NCBI GenBank assembly: GCA_964398785.1
Contig: CAYNNQ010000012.1
Span: forward strand, 1 to 61,375
Direction: 5' to 3'
Source of the DNA: CAYNNQ01 sp964398785
GTDB lineage: Bacteria; Desulfobacterota; Desulfovibrionia; Desulfovibrionales; Desulfonatronovibrionaceae
DNA: 61,375 nucleotides
Made by a program: the position numbers and the translations under genes
Notes under the pieces: model-generated
Told to the model about the DNA's origin: nothing
Seen by the model: the letters and a program-made list of their open reading frames with translations, nothing else
Databases searched by the model: none
Part shown: positions 23,978 to 32,901 of the stretch, in pieces
How the letters are laid out: each line of letters starts with the position of its first letter
Numbering within the stretch: position 1 is the stretch's first letter

Positions 23978-26884
23978 ATGATTGAGCCGGGGATGGTTCT
24001 GGATAAGTACAGTATAGAGGAAAAGATAGGTTCCGGGGGAATGGCCGATGTATATCTGGCCCAGGATACAGTTATGCAGCGGCGGGTGGTGCTGAAGGTC
24101 CTGCCGCCGGAGTTCGTCCGGGACCAGGAAAGGGTGGCCCGGTTCACCAAGGAAGTCAGGAATTCGGCCGGTCTGCAGCATCCACATATTGTAACTGTTT
24201 ATGATGTTGGTCAGGCAGAAGGGTACTATTACTATACCATGTCCTATTTGCCGAACGGGGATCTAAAAGAAAAGATTGCAAATGGGATGGAGATCCCCGA
24301 TGCCTTGAGTGTTCTCAAGCAGATGGCCCAGGCTTTGTCCTATGCCCACGGCAAGGGATTCGTGCACCGGGACATCAAGACGGAGAACATACTTTTTGAC
24401 GACGAGGACCGGGCGGTTCTTACGGATTTCGGCATAGCCAAGGCCATGGGGTCCGGCACCCGGATGACGGCCACGGGCATGAGTATCGGCACCCCGCACT
24501 ACATGAGCCCGGAGCAGGCCCGGGGGAGGGATGTGGACGGCAGAAGCGATTTGTATAGCCTGGGGGTAATACTTTTTGAGATGCTTACCGGGGAGGTGCC
24601 CTATCAGGCCGAGGATACTTTTGCTGTTAGCCATATGCATGTAAACGATCCCGTGCCGACCCTTCCGGAGCATTTGTCCAGATACCAGCCCCTTATATAT
24701 GGATTAATGGCCAAGGACCCGGAAAGCCGTTTCAGTACTCCGGATGCATTGTTGAAGGCCCTGAACCATTTGGAGCTCGGAGAGGAGCCGGAGCTTTCAG
24801 GGAAAACAGTCCAAAAGCCTGCCGTTAAGGGAAAAAAAGGTATTGCTCGGAAAATGGGCCCCCTTGGCTGGACTCTGGGCGGGGCTGCCGCCGCGTTAAT
24901 AGTGGCGGGGCTTGTCTATTTTCTTATGTCCCCGGACAACAAGCTTCCACCAGGTAGCGGAGGAGGGCCCATTGCCAAAAAGACTCCGAAGGGGAAGAAA
25001 ACTTCCCCGGGCAAGGACATTAGTTCCGGCCAGGCAATCTTGCGTCTTTCCACCAACCCGGAAGGAGCTCGGGTATTTCTTGAGGGCAATGAATTGGGTA
25101 AGACTCCTTTGTTCAGGGATGACCTGCCCTCCGGTGATTATATTTTGAAGATAGACAAAAAATATTACCTACCGGAAAAAATGGATATTTCCCTGAAAGA
25201 TAATGAAGTGAGGAAAAAAGAATTTGATCTGGATAAAGGGCAGGGCAAAATTACTGTTTTGAGTAATCCGCAGGAGGCGAAGGTCTATCTGGACGGCAAA
25301 TATGAAAAGGGCCGGACTCCCTTGACCCTGGAGGGAGTGGAGGCAGGAGAGCATCTGGTTAGAGTGCAAAAGGACCACTATTATCCAGAAGACAAAAAGA
25401 TAGCCGTACATATAGATGAGACTTCCCGGATGGATGTGAGCCTCAAGGGAGGTGATCTGGTTGAATACAAAAATAAGTGGATAAAACCGAACAAGGCAGT
25501 GAATAATTTGTTGTCTGCTGCCCGAAAGGATATCCGGGCGGATCGGCTGACCAGTCCGAAAGGAAGAAACGCCCTGGAGAAATATGCACGAGTCTTGGAC
25601 TTGGAGCCTGGCAACAAGGAGGCAGAGAAAGGCAAGCAAGATATTGTGGAGAGATATATCCGGATGAGCAAAGATGCCTTGGATAAAGGCGATCTGAATC
25701 AGGCGGGAAGATATTTGAAAAATGCAGCCAAGGTGGGGAAGAAGCAGGATTCCATCCAGGAAATGGAAAATAGACTGGCAGAAGTGAGAAAGAAAAGAAA
25801 AAATAGGGTGCACAACTTATTGGCAGAGGCCAAAAAAGATTTCCAGGCCAATCGACTGACCACTCCCGAGGGTAACAATGCTCTGGACAAGTACGAGCAG
25901 GTGTTGGAGATAGACCCGGACAATAGCAATGCAGAGCAGGGAAAGAAAAAAATAGTCCAGAAGTATCTGGATTTAGCCAAAGAGGCGATAGAGGACTACA
26001 AAGTTGACCAGGCCAAGGAGTACGTGGATAAAGCCAGACAGGTAGGTGTGTTAAAAAGCGAGATAGACAGGGTTGCTTCCAATATTCGTGCTCCTCAGCC
26101 CGGTGATACCTGGACCGAGCCGGTAACCGGTATGGAGTTCGTCTGGGTTGAGGGGGGATGTTACCAGATGGGCACGGAGGGCGGAGACCATAATGAGGAC
26201 CCGGCACATGAAGTCTGTGTGGATGGATTTTGGATGGCTAAATACGAGGTGACCTTGAATCAATACCGGGAATATTTGCAGTCCAGTAAAATTACAAAAG
26301 GAGTAGACTGGGATGACCCTGATTGTCCTATTGAAAAGGAAGATTCCTATCCCCTTTCCGGTAATGAGTTCAGCGAAAAAAAGAATCAGCCCATGATTGA
26401 GGTGAATTGGGAAGGGGCCCGTGCCTTTGCCCAGTGGTTATCCCGCGAGTCGGGAAAGGATTTTAGTCTGCCCACTGAGGCGGAGTGGGAATATGCCGCT
26501 CGTAGCAGAGGCAAGAGGCAAGAATTTTCCGGAGATGATGATGTTGACGACGTAGCCTGGTACGGCGAGGATTGGGATAATGACAATACCCATGAAGTGG
26601 GCGGCAAAGACCCCAACGGTCTGGGGATCTATGATATGTCCGGCAATGTCTGGGAATGGTGCCGGGATGTGTATGATGCCGGGGGATATTCCCGGCATTC
26701 CAAGATAAACCCTGTAGTTACTTCTGAGGGCTCTAAACGCGTCCATCGCGGAGGAGGATGGAGCAGCGATGACTCCAACTCCGTACGTACTTATAACCGC
26801 TACGGACATGAGCCCGATTTTACGAATAAAGATCTAGGCTTCCGGTTATGCATACACCAGTCCGGTGATACAAGTAACAGATGA
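23978..26884 (+). CDS. Transmembrane Ser/Thr protein kinase with PEGA, helical-repeat and FGE/sulfatase-modifying-factor domains
   Basis: 968 residues. Cytoplasmic Hanks-type kinase about 11-265: G-S-G-G-M-A-D-V loop, K40 (V-L-K), H-R-D-I-K-T-E-N with catalytic D132, D150-F-G and G-T-P-H-Y-M-S-P-E; all key residues are present. A membrane helix is at about 296-317. Outside lie two PEGA domains (about 353-420 and 423-490), two copies of a roughly 100-residue helical repeat (each with L-L-A/S-A-x-K-D then R-L-T and a TPR-like Y-x-x-V-L motif) and a C-terminal formylglycine-generating-enzyme-like domain from about 708 (M-E-F-V-W-V-E-G-G to G-F-R-L-C). The last often serves as a binding module in such kinases. 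ATG 23978 follows GGAG. Last gene of the operon. Confidence 0.93.
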   Translation: MIEPGMVLDKYSIEEKIGSGGMADVYLAQDTVMQRRVVLKVLPPEFVRDQERVARFTKEVRNSAGLQHPHIVTVYDVGQAEGYYYYTMSYLPNGDLKEKIANGMEIPDALSVLKQMAQALSYAHGKGFVHRDIKTENILFDDEDRAVLTDFGIAKAMGSGTRMTATGMSIGTPHYMSPEQARGRDVDGRSDLYSLGVILFEMLTGEVPYQAEDTFAVSHMHVNDPVPTLPEHLSRYQPLIYGLMAKDPESRFSTPDALLKALNHLELGEEPELSGKTVQKPAVKGKKGIARKMGPLGWTLGGAAAALIVAGLVYFLMSPDNKLPPGSGGGPIAKKTPKGKKTSPGKDISSGQAILRLSTNPEGARVFLEGNELGKTPLFRDDLPSGDYILKIDKKYYLPEKMDISLKDNEVRKKEFDLDKGQGKITVLSNPQEAKVYLDGKYEKGRTPLTLEGVEAGEHLVRVQKDHYYPEDKKIAVHIDETSRMDVSLKGGDLVEYKNKWIKPNKAVNNLLSAARKDIRADRLTSPKGRNALEKYARVLDLEPGNKEAEKGKQDIVERYIRMSKDALDKGDLNQAGRYLKNAAKVGKKQDSIQEMENRLAEVRKKRKNRVHNLLAEAKKDFQANRLTTPEGNNALDKYEQVLEIDPDNSNAEQGKKKIVQKYLDLAKEAIEDYKVDQAKEYVDKARQVGVLKSEIDRVASNIRAPQPGDTWTEPVTGMEFVWVEGGCYQMGTEGGDHNEDPAHEVCVDGFWMAKYEVTLNQYREYLQSSKITKGVDWDDPDCPIEKEDSYPLSGNEFSEKKNQPMIEVNWEGARAFAQWLSRESGKDFSLPTEAEWEYAARSRGKRQEFSGDDDVDDVAWYGEDWDNDNTHEVGGKDPNGLGIYDMSGNVWEWCRDVYDAGGYSRHSKINPVVTSEGSKRVHRGGGWSSDDSNSVRTYNRYGHEPDFTNKDLGFRLCIHQSGDTSNR

Positions 26885-26888
26885 CAGC

Positions 26889-27006
26889 TGGACGGGGAAA
26901 CTGCAAATAAGAAAATCCGGTTTAATTTTATAACTCTCTGATTTTACTGAAAACTTAATACTTAACAACTTAAAACGCCTGCAAAAACATATTTTTTGCA
27001 GGCCTA
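26889..27006 (+). repeat. Family 2 repeat, copy 6, upstream of gatB
   Basis: The right end forms the best hairpin of the family: GCCTGC (26977-26982) pairs with GCAGGC (26998-27003) and the A/T arms also pair. The left part has GACGGGGAAACTGCAAA. The rest of 26885-27227 holds a candidate promoter and no gene. Confidence 0.8.
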
Positions 27007-27049
27007 TCTTTGAAGTGGATACTCCACGGTTGCTCCCTAAATATCTTTA

Positions 27050-27078
27050 TTGACGAGTGCATAAGCCAAGGATAAACT
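27050..27078 (+). promoter_or_regulatory. Candidate sigma-70-type promoter for the gatB operon
   Basis: TTGACG (27050-27055), 17 bp spacer, TAAACT (27073-27078). This matches the consensus at 5/6 and 4/6 positions and would give an untranslated leader of about 140 bases. Called by eye. Confidence 0.4.
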
Positions 27079-27227
27079 AGTCAACTTATGCAAAAGCGTT
27101 TTCCGATTCTTGGATAAGTTTTCCAAGGTAATTTCTGATTTTCCCCAAAAAATTTGGTTTTATGGATACTGGAAATAATAATTCCCGCAAATCGATATTG
27201 ATCAAATAATCCTTCTCGGAGAGTTAT

Positions 27228-28661
27228 ATGTCCGAATATGAAAGTGTTATTGGCTTGGAGGTCCATGCTCAGCTCAAAACCGAGACCAAAGTTTTTTGTT
27301 CCTGTTCCACGCGCTTCGGAGAGGAACCCAATTATAATACTTGCCCGGTTTGCACCGGTATGCCCGGAGTATTGCCGGTACTGAATGCAAAAGCGGTGGA
27401 ATATGCGGCAAAAATGGCTTTGGCTATCAATTGTCGGGTGAACGAAAATTCCATTTTTGCACGCAAGAATTATTTTTATCCGGATTTGCCCAAGGGATAT
27501 CAGATATCCCAGTACGAATCCCCTTTGGCCGAACATGGAGCACTCAATATCCGGACCGAGAAATACGGTTCAAGAACAGTGGGAGTGACTCGGATACATA
27601 TGGAGGAGGATGCCGGAAAATCCATACACTCCTCTTCCGACAACCACAGTTATGTAGATTTCAACCGGACTGGAGTTCCGCTTATCGAAATTGTTTCCGA
27701 GCCAGATATCCGTTTTCCGGAAGAGGCCGCTGCCTATCTCAAATCTCTGCGCAGTATACTCATGTATCTGGGAATATGTGATGGGAATATGGAAGAGGGG
27801 AGTTTTCGCTGTGATGCCAATGTTTCTGTACGCCCTCCCTCCAACAGGGATATGGGGACAAGAACGGAGATAAAAAATTTAAATTCCTTTCGCCATGTGC
27901 AAAAAGCCCTGGAATATGAAATAGAAAGGCAGATAGATTTAATGGAGGACAACGAGGAGGTTGTCCAGGAGACTCGACTGTATGACATGGATTCCGGTAA
28001 GACCAAATCCATGCGGGGGAAGGAGGAAGCCCACGATTATCGGTACTTTCCGGATCCGGATCTGGTACCTTTGGTACTCAAGGAAGATTATCTGCAAAAT
28101 TGGCGTTTTGAGTTGCCTGAATTGCCCGAGGAAAAAGAAGCGAGATTCTTGCGGGACTACGCATTGCCCGCCTATGATGCTTCATTACTTGTTTCCGAGA
28201 AGGAATTGGCTGATTTCTTTGAAGAAACCGTGTCCATCTACAATCAGCCCAAACAGGCCAGCAACTGGATAATGACCGAGGTTATACGCGAGCTTAACGA
28301 GCGGCATTGCACGCTCGGGGAAACCGAATTTTCCCCGCGCATATTGGCTGAAATTATCCGGATAATAGATGAAGGCCTTATAAGTAGTAAAATCGGTAAA
28401 CAGATATTCCCGGAACTGTTCAATACCGGTAAAAATCCGGAAGAATATGTCCGGGAAAAAGGCTTGGCTCAAATTTCCGATACCAGCAGTTTGGAAAAAA
28501 TAGTTAATGAAGTACTTGAAGAAAACCCCAAGGAAGTGGAAAAGTACAAAGACGGACACAAAAAAGTAATGGGGTTCTTTGTGGGCCAGATTATGAAAAA
28601 AACCCAGGGACAAGCCAACCCCGGGGTGGTAAACAAACTCCTGCAGGAAAAGTTGGGGTAA
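27228..28661 (+). CDS. gatB: Aspartyl/glutamyl-tRNA(Asn/Gln) amidotransferase subunit B
   Basis: Kinase/transamidation subunit of GatCAB, which converts misacylated Glu-tRNA-Gln or Asp-tRNA-Asn. 477 residues, normal length, beginning Y-E-S-V-I-G-L-E-V-H-A-Q-L, with C-P-V-C zinc-site Cys, R-K-N-Y-F-Y-P-D-L-P-K-G-Y-Q-I-S-Q and a C-terminal YqeY-like tail (F-F-V-G-Q-I-M-K-K-T-Q-G-Q-A-N-P). Since glnS is also present at 38591, GatCAB here may serve mainly Asn-tRNA formation; that is inference. gatA and gatC are not in the window. Start ATG 27228 with GGAGAG upstream. First gene of a long plus-strand housekeeping run. Confidence 0.96.
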   Translation: MSEYESVIGLEVHAQLKTETKVFCSCSTRFGEEPNYNTCPVCTGMPGVLPVLNAKAVEYAAKMALAINCRVNENSIFARKNYFYPDLPKGYQISQYESPLAEHGALNIRTEKYGSRTVGVTRIHMEEDAGKSIHSSSDNHSYVDFNRTGVPLIEIVSEPDIRFPEEAAAYLKSLRSILMYLGICDGNMEEGSFRCDANVSVRPPSNRDMGTRTEIKNLNSFRHVQKALEYEIERQIDLMEDNEEVVQETRLYDMDSGKTKSMRGKEEAHDYRYFPDPDLVPLVLKEDYLQNWRFELPELPEEKEARFLRDYALPAYDASLLVSEKELADFFEETVSIYNQPKQASNWIMTEVIRELNERHCTLGETEFSPRILAEIIRIIDEGLISSKIGKQIFPELFNTGKNPEEYVREKGLAQISDTSSLEKIVNEVLEENPKEVEKYKDGHKKVMGFFVGQIMKKTQGQANPGVVNKLLQEKLG

Positions 28662-28717
28662 TATCCTCGGGAAGGATACGGGATTTTCCAAAAAAAATCG
28701 GATCGAATAGAGAAATC

Positions 28718-29758
28718 ATGATGAATCATATATATTTTGACCGCTTGCAGAACGCGCTGGTTCTTTTAGACCAGCGCTATTTGCCGGGGGAAGAGAATTG
28801 GTTTGTCTGTAAAAGTGTACAGGATACGGTGGAAGGGTTAGAGAAAATGGTTATTCGCGGGGCTCCGGCTATTGGGATAACTGCGGCTTTCGGCTGTTAC
28901 CTTGCGGCATGTGAACAGGAGGGGTCCGATAATACGGAATGGACCGCTAATCTGAATTTTCGTCTGAATTTTCTTTCCAGATGCCGGCCTACAGCGGTAA
29001 ACTTGCGTTGGGCCGTGGAATTTTTACGTTCGGCCTGGAACAAAAGGCCACAATCCACTTTGTCCGAATTAAAGGATATGTGGCTAGATATGGCGGAGCA
29101 CCTCCTGCAGCAGGATGTCCAGATAAATCGGGAAATAGGAAAATGGGGACAAAAATTGCTTTACTCCGAAGACAGGGTGATGACCCATTGTAATGCCGGA
29201 GCTTTGGCCACTGGCGGATACGGCACAGCGTTGGGAGTTATCCGCGGAGCAGTGGAGCGGGGTAAAAAAATATTCGTTATAGTCAACGAAACCCGGCCCT
29301 TTTTTCAGGGATCCCGTCTTACCGCTTATGAATTGCAAAAAGATAAGATCCCTGTCCGAGTGGCCTGTGACAGCGCTTGCGGTTTGCTTATGCGTCGGGG
29401 GCTGGTGAACAAGGTCGTGGTTGGTGCGGACAGGGTGGCTGCTAACGGAGATGTGGCTAATAAAATAGGTACATACACTTTGGCCATTGCGGCCCAGGAA
29501 CACGGCATTCCCTTTTATGTAGCCGCACCGCGCTATTCATTTGATCTTTTTTGTGAGTCCGGAGAAAGCATCCCAATTGAGGAAAGGGTTAGTTCAGAGG
29601 TGACACATATAGGAGATAATATGATAACACCCTCGGGCGTGGAAGTTCTCAATTATGCCTTTGATATAACTCCAGCCAAGTATATTACCGCGTTTATTAC
29701 CGAAGAAGGTGTCTTTTATCCTCCCTATAAGTTTTGGGAAACTTGGGGAGAGAATTAG
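28718..29758 (+). CDS. mtnA: S-methyl-5-thioribose-1-phosphate isomerase
   Basis: Converts 5-methylthioribose-1-phosphate to the ribulose form in methionine salvage or related 5-deoxyribose metabolism. 346 residues. Family motifs: R-G-A-P-A-I-G-I-T-A-A near 47, C-N-A-G-A-L-A-T near 160 with the catalytic Cys, N-E-T-R-P-F-F-Q-G-S-R-L-T, and G-A-D-R-V-A-A-N-G-D-V-A-N-K-I-G-T with the catalytic Asp. ATG 28718 and ATG 28721 are adjacent; the ribosome site is poor. No other methionine salvage genes are nearby. It is 24 bp before thi4. Confidence 0.94.
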   Translation: MMNHIYFDRLQNALVLLDQRYLPGEENWFVCKSVQDTVEGLEKMVIRGAPAIGITAAFGCYLAACEQEGSDNTEWTANLNFRLNFLSRCRPTAVNLRWAVEFLRSAWNKRPQSTLSELKDMWLDMAEHLLQQDVQINREIGKWGQKLLYSEDRVMTHCNAGALATGGYGTALGVIRGAVERGKKIFVIVNETRPFFQGSRLTAYELQKDKIPVRVACDSACGLLMRRGLVNKVVVGADRVAANGDVANKIGTYTLAIAAQEHGIPFYVAAPRYSFDLFCESGESIPIEERVSSEVTHIGDNMITPSGVEVLNYAFDITPAKYITAFITEEGVFYPPYKFWETWGEN

Positions 29759-29782
29759 AATATGGAATACAGGGAGATATAA

Positions 29783-30586
29783 ATGGAAGTTTTGGATGAA
29801 AAGATAATTACCGAGGCGATTACCAGTAGATACTTCGAAAAATTTCAGGAATGCCTGGATCTTGACGTGGCCATAGTCGGTGGAGGACCCTCAGGGATGA
29901 CTGCGGGCATGAAGCTTGCCCAGCAGGGTTTCAAAGTGGCCATGTTTGAGCGTAAGCTTTCTCTGGGAGGTGGCATGTGGGGAGGAGGCATGACCTTCAA
30001 CTACATAGTCGTCCAGGAAGAAGGAAAAAGGATACTGGAAAAAATAGGACTTGAACTCCGGGAGTATAAACCAAATTATTATACAGTGGATGCGGTTACC
30101 GCCACCACCACTCTTGCTTCCCAGGCCTGCCTGGCCGGATTGCGGGTTTTCAACTGCGTGGGTGTGGAAGACACCATGATCCGGCAGGAAAACCACGAAA
30201 ACAAGGTGGCCGGACTGGTGATCAACTACGGACCGGTGGAGATGTCCGGATTACATGTGGACCCACTGATGCTTAAGACAAAATTCGTAATTGAGGCTAC
30301 CGGACATGATACCGAACTCTTGAGGACTTTAATACGCAAAAACGATATAACCCTGAATACTCCTTCCGGCGGTATCCAGGGAGAGCAATCCATGTGGGCG
30401 GAACAGGCCGAAAGCAATACTGTCTTGAACACCAAGGAAGTTTTTCCCGGGGTTTATGTTACCGGTATGGCCGCCAACGCATGTTTCGGCTCGTATCGCA
30501 TGGGGCCTATTTTCGGAGGGATGCTCCTTTCCGGGGAAAAAGCGGCTTGGGAAATAGGCAAGCGGCTGGAAAAAGAAGATTACTAA
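29783..30586 (+). CDS. thi4: Sulfide-dependent adenosine diphosphate thiazole synthase (Thi4 family, His type)
   Basis: Makes the thiazole moiety of thiamine from NAD and glycine. 267 residues. N-terminal dinucleotide-binding motif V-A-I-V-G-G-G-P-S-G-M-T-A; F-E-R-K-L-S-L-G-G-G-M-W-G-G-G-M typical of Thi4; and S-G-L-H158-V-D-P where suicidal eukaryotic Thi4 has the sulfur-donating Cys. Methanogen enzymes with His there use free sulfide catalytically (established for the family, from memory), which suits a sulfidogenic organism. Second gene after mtnA; der starts 3 bp after its stop. The other thiamine gene in the window is thiDN at 40676. Confidence 0.92.
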   Translation: MEVLDEKIITEAITSRYFEKFQECLDLDVAIVGGGPSGMTAGMKLAQQGFKVAMFERKLSLGGGMWGGGMTFNYIVVQEEGKRILEKIGLELREYKPNYYTVDAVTATTTLASQACLAGLRVFNCVGVEDTMIRQENHENKVAGLVINYGPVEMSGLHVDPLMLKTKFVIEATGHDTELLRTLIRKNDITLNTPSGGIQGEQSMWAEQAESNTVLNTKEVFPGVYVTGMAANACFGSYRMGPIFGGMLLSGEKAAWEIGKRLEKEDY

Positions 30587-30589
30587 AGC

Positions 30590-31903
30590 ATGCTCCCACT
30601 TACAGTAATAGTTGGCCGGACCAATGTGGGAAAATCCACTCTATTCAATCGGCTTGTTCGCAGTAATAAGGCTATCACGCACGACCGGCCCGGAGTAACC
30701 CGGGACCGTATTTATGGTGAGGTATGCGTAGAGGAGGGGAAATTCGCACTTGTGGATACCGGCGGTCTTATTCCGGAAAGCAGCGACGAAATAGAGGAAG
30801 AGATATTCGCCCGGACCAGCGAGGCCATTGAAGAAGCTGATTTGGTCTTGTTTGTGGTAAACGGACGGGATGGTTGTACTTCCATGGACGAGAACCTTGC
30901 GCGGATGCTTAGGCAAAGTAACCGTCCGGTGCTTTTGGTGGTAAACAAAGTGGACGGCTACGAACAGGAAGGGAGAATGTCTCCGGATTTTTTTCCCTTG
31001 GGTTTTGATCCACTTTGTGTTTCCGCAGAGCATGGATACAATATTTCTTCCTTGCTTGATTCCGCACGTAAAATACTTCCCATTTCTTCCTCCAGCCCGG
31101 CTGAAGAAGACTCTGGGTTAAAAATATCTATACTGGGACGGCCCAATGTAGGAAAATCCTCCCTAATAAACGCTCTGGCTGGAGAAAACCGGCAGATAGT
31201 GGATTCAAAAGGCGGAACTACCAGAGACAGCGTGGATGTTACTCTTCAAAAAAACAACCGCTTGTATACTTTTGTAGACACCGCCGGTGTACGCAAGAAA
31301 AGCCGGGTCCGGGATTCACTGGAACGTTTCAGTGTTCTGCGGGCGCTTAAGAGCAGTATCCGTTCCGAAGTGGCTTTTATTGTCATGGATGCCTTGGATG
31401 GGCTACTTTTTCAGGATAAAAAGCTCCTTTCTTTTCTAAGCAAGGAAAGTGTGCCTTTCGTGGTAATCATTAATAAAGTGGACCAAGTGGAACGCTCCGA
31501 ATTGACCCGGATGAAGAAATATTTCCGTGAGGAATTGCGTTTCTTCCCCTTTGTTCCGATTGTTTACACTTCCGCGGTTACAAAAGCCGGTCTTGGAGGT
31601 TTACTACCTTTGGCCGAAAAATTGTGGAATCAATGCCAAAAAAGAGTGACAACAGGAGAATTGAACCGCTTCCTTCAGGAAGTGACCAGTAGACATCAGC
31701 CTCCGGTGATAAAGGGTAAGAGAGCCAAATTTTATTACCTTACCCAGCCGGAGACTGGTCCTCCGGAATTTGTTTTTTTTGTAAATAATAATTCTTTGAT
31801 TAAAACCTCTTATTCACGCTATTTGGAAAAACAGATCCGCAAGTCTTTCGGCTTGGACATGACGCCAATTAAAATGTATTATCGAAATCGCAGTTCCAAA
31901 TAA
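30590..31903 (+). CDS. der: Ribosome biogenesis GTPase Der (EngA)
   Basis: Essential GTPase for 50S subunit maturation. 437 residues: two tandem G domains, the first with G-R-T-N-V-G-K-S-T, D-T-G-G and N-K-V-D, the second with G-R-P-N-V-G-K-S-S, D-T-A-G and N-K-V-D, followed by a KH-like C-terminal domain ending K-M-Y-Y-R-N-R. Length is normal. ATG 30590 is the fourth base after the thi4 stop; the ribosome site lies in the end of thi4 (GAAAAAGAAG). Translation is likely coupled. Confidence 0.96.
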   Translation: MLPLTVIVGRTNVGKSTLFNRLVRSNKAITHDRPGVTRDRIYGEVCVEEGKFALVDTGGLIPESSDEIEEEIFARTSEAIEEADLVLFVVNGRDGCTSMDENLARMLRQSNRPVLLVVNKVDGYEQEGRMSPDFFPLGFDPLCVSAEHGYNISSLLDSARKILPISSSSPAEEDSGLKISILGRPNVGKSSLINALAGENRQIVDSKGGTTRDSVDVTLQKNNRLYTFVDTAGVRKKSRVRDSLERFSVLRALKSSIRSEVAFIVMDALDGLLFQDKKLLSFLSKESVPFVVIINKVDQVERSELTRMKKYFREELRFFPFVPIVYTSAVTKAGLGGLLPLAEKLWNQCQKRVTTGELNRFLQEVTSRHQPPVIKGKRAKFYYLTQPETGPPEFVFFVNNNSLIKTSYSRYLEKQIRKSFGLDMTPIKMYYRNRSSK

Positions 31904-31977
31904 TACAGATCTATTTAAACCGGTCTTTGAGCCGGATTATTCGTTTCCCAACCGTTTATCATTTTGGAGGAGATTTT

Positions 31978-32901
31978 ATGGTTCAAAAGGCGGAGTATAT
32001 CTGGTTTGACGGGGAATTGATCCCCTGGGACGAGGCGCAGGTGCATGTCCTGACCCATACATTGCACTATGGTTTGGGCGTGTTCGAGGGGATTCGTTGT
32101 TACAAATGCAAGGATGGGTCCTCAGCGGTCTTCCGTTTACAGGAACATGTGGACCGTTTCTTTAATTCGGCCAAGATTGGTGGAATGGAGATAAATTTTT
32201 CTCGAGAGGACATTTGTCGAGCTATAATTAACACCTTGGAAAAAAACGGGCTACAAGAGGGATACATCCGTCCCCTGGCCTTCATCGGAGACGGGGCAAT
32301 GGGGGTCAATCCTGGGGATAATCCTGTGCGGGTGGTGCTGGTCACCTGGCCGTGGGGGGCTTACTTGGGTGACGAAGCTCTACACAAGGGAATTCGGGTA
32401 CGGACCTCATCTTTTTCTCGCCACCATGTGAATGTAATGATGACCAAGGCCAAGATATGCGGGAATTACGTAAATTCCATTCTAGCCAAGAGAGAAGCCC
32501 TGGCCGATGGTTATGACGAAGCGCTTATGCTTGACGTCAATGGTTATGTCTCCGAAGCTACAGGTGAGAATATTTTCCTTGTCAAGAATGGTTCTCTTAA
32601 GACTCCTCCATTGGGGTCTATTTTGGAAGGCATAACCCGAAATACTATAATTTCCATGGCCCGGGACATGGAATATTCAGTTACTGAACAACAGATCACT
32701 CGGGATGAACTCTATACGGCGGATGAAGCATTTTTCTGCGGCACCGCTGCAGAAGTTACTCCAATACGCGAGGTGGATCGGCGTACTATTGGCTCTGGAC
32801 AGGCCGGCCCAATTACCCAGATAATGCAATCGGAATACTTTCGGGTGGTGCATGGGGAAAATCTTAAATATGCCGGGTGGTTAAAACATTATTCGGTCTA
32901 G
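31978..32901 (+). CDS. ilvE: Branched-chain-amino-acid aminotransferase
   Basis: PLP enzyme for the last step of Val, Leu and Ile synthesis. 307 residues, fold type IV: Y-I-W-F-D-G-E-L-I-P-W at the N-terminus, H-T-L-H-Y-G-L-G-V-F-E-G-I-R, the PLP lysine in M-T-K-A-K-I-C-G-N-Y, and E-A-T-G-E-N-I-F. ATG 31978 follows GGAGGAG; upstream in-frame codons (from 31927) lack a ribosome site and are not conserved-looking. The stop codon is immediately followed by the dnaX start. Confidence 0.95.
   Translation: MVQKAEYIWFDGELIPWDEAQVHVLTHTLHYGLGVFEGIRCYKCKDGSSAVFRLQEHVDRFFNSAKIGGMEINFSREDICRAIINTLEKNGLQEGYIRPLAFIGDGAMGVNPGDNPVRVVLVTWPWGAYLGDEALHKGIRVRTSSFSRHHVNVMMTKAKICGNYVNSILAKREALADGYDEALMLDVNGYVSEATGENIFLVKNGSLKTPPLGSILEGITRNTIISMARDMEYSVTEQQITRDELYTADEAFFCGTAAEVTPIREVDRRTIGSGQAGPITQIMQSEYFRVVHGENLKYAGWLKHYSV

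Noticed and set aside
12379..26884. Type VI secretion or ter-type stress operon
   Set aside because: Kinase, PP2C, FHA and VWA proteins suggested these, but no Tss/Hcp/VgrG or TerC/D/Z-like protein is encoded in the window.
28662..28717. Terminator between gatB and mtnA
   Set aside because: Only a 6-bp stem (TATCCT/AGGATA) without a T-tract; more likely chance pairing in a co-transcribed interval.
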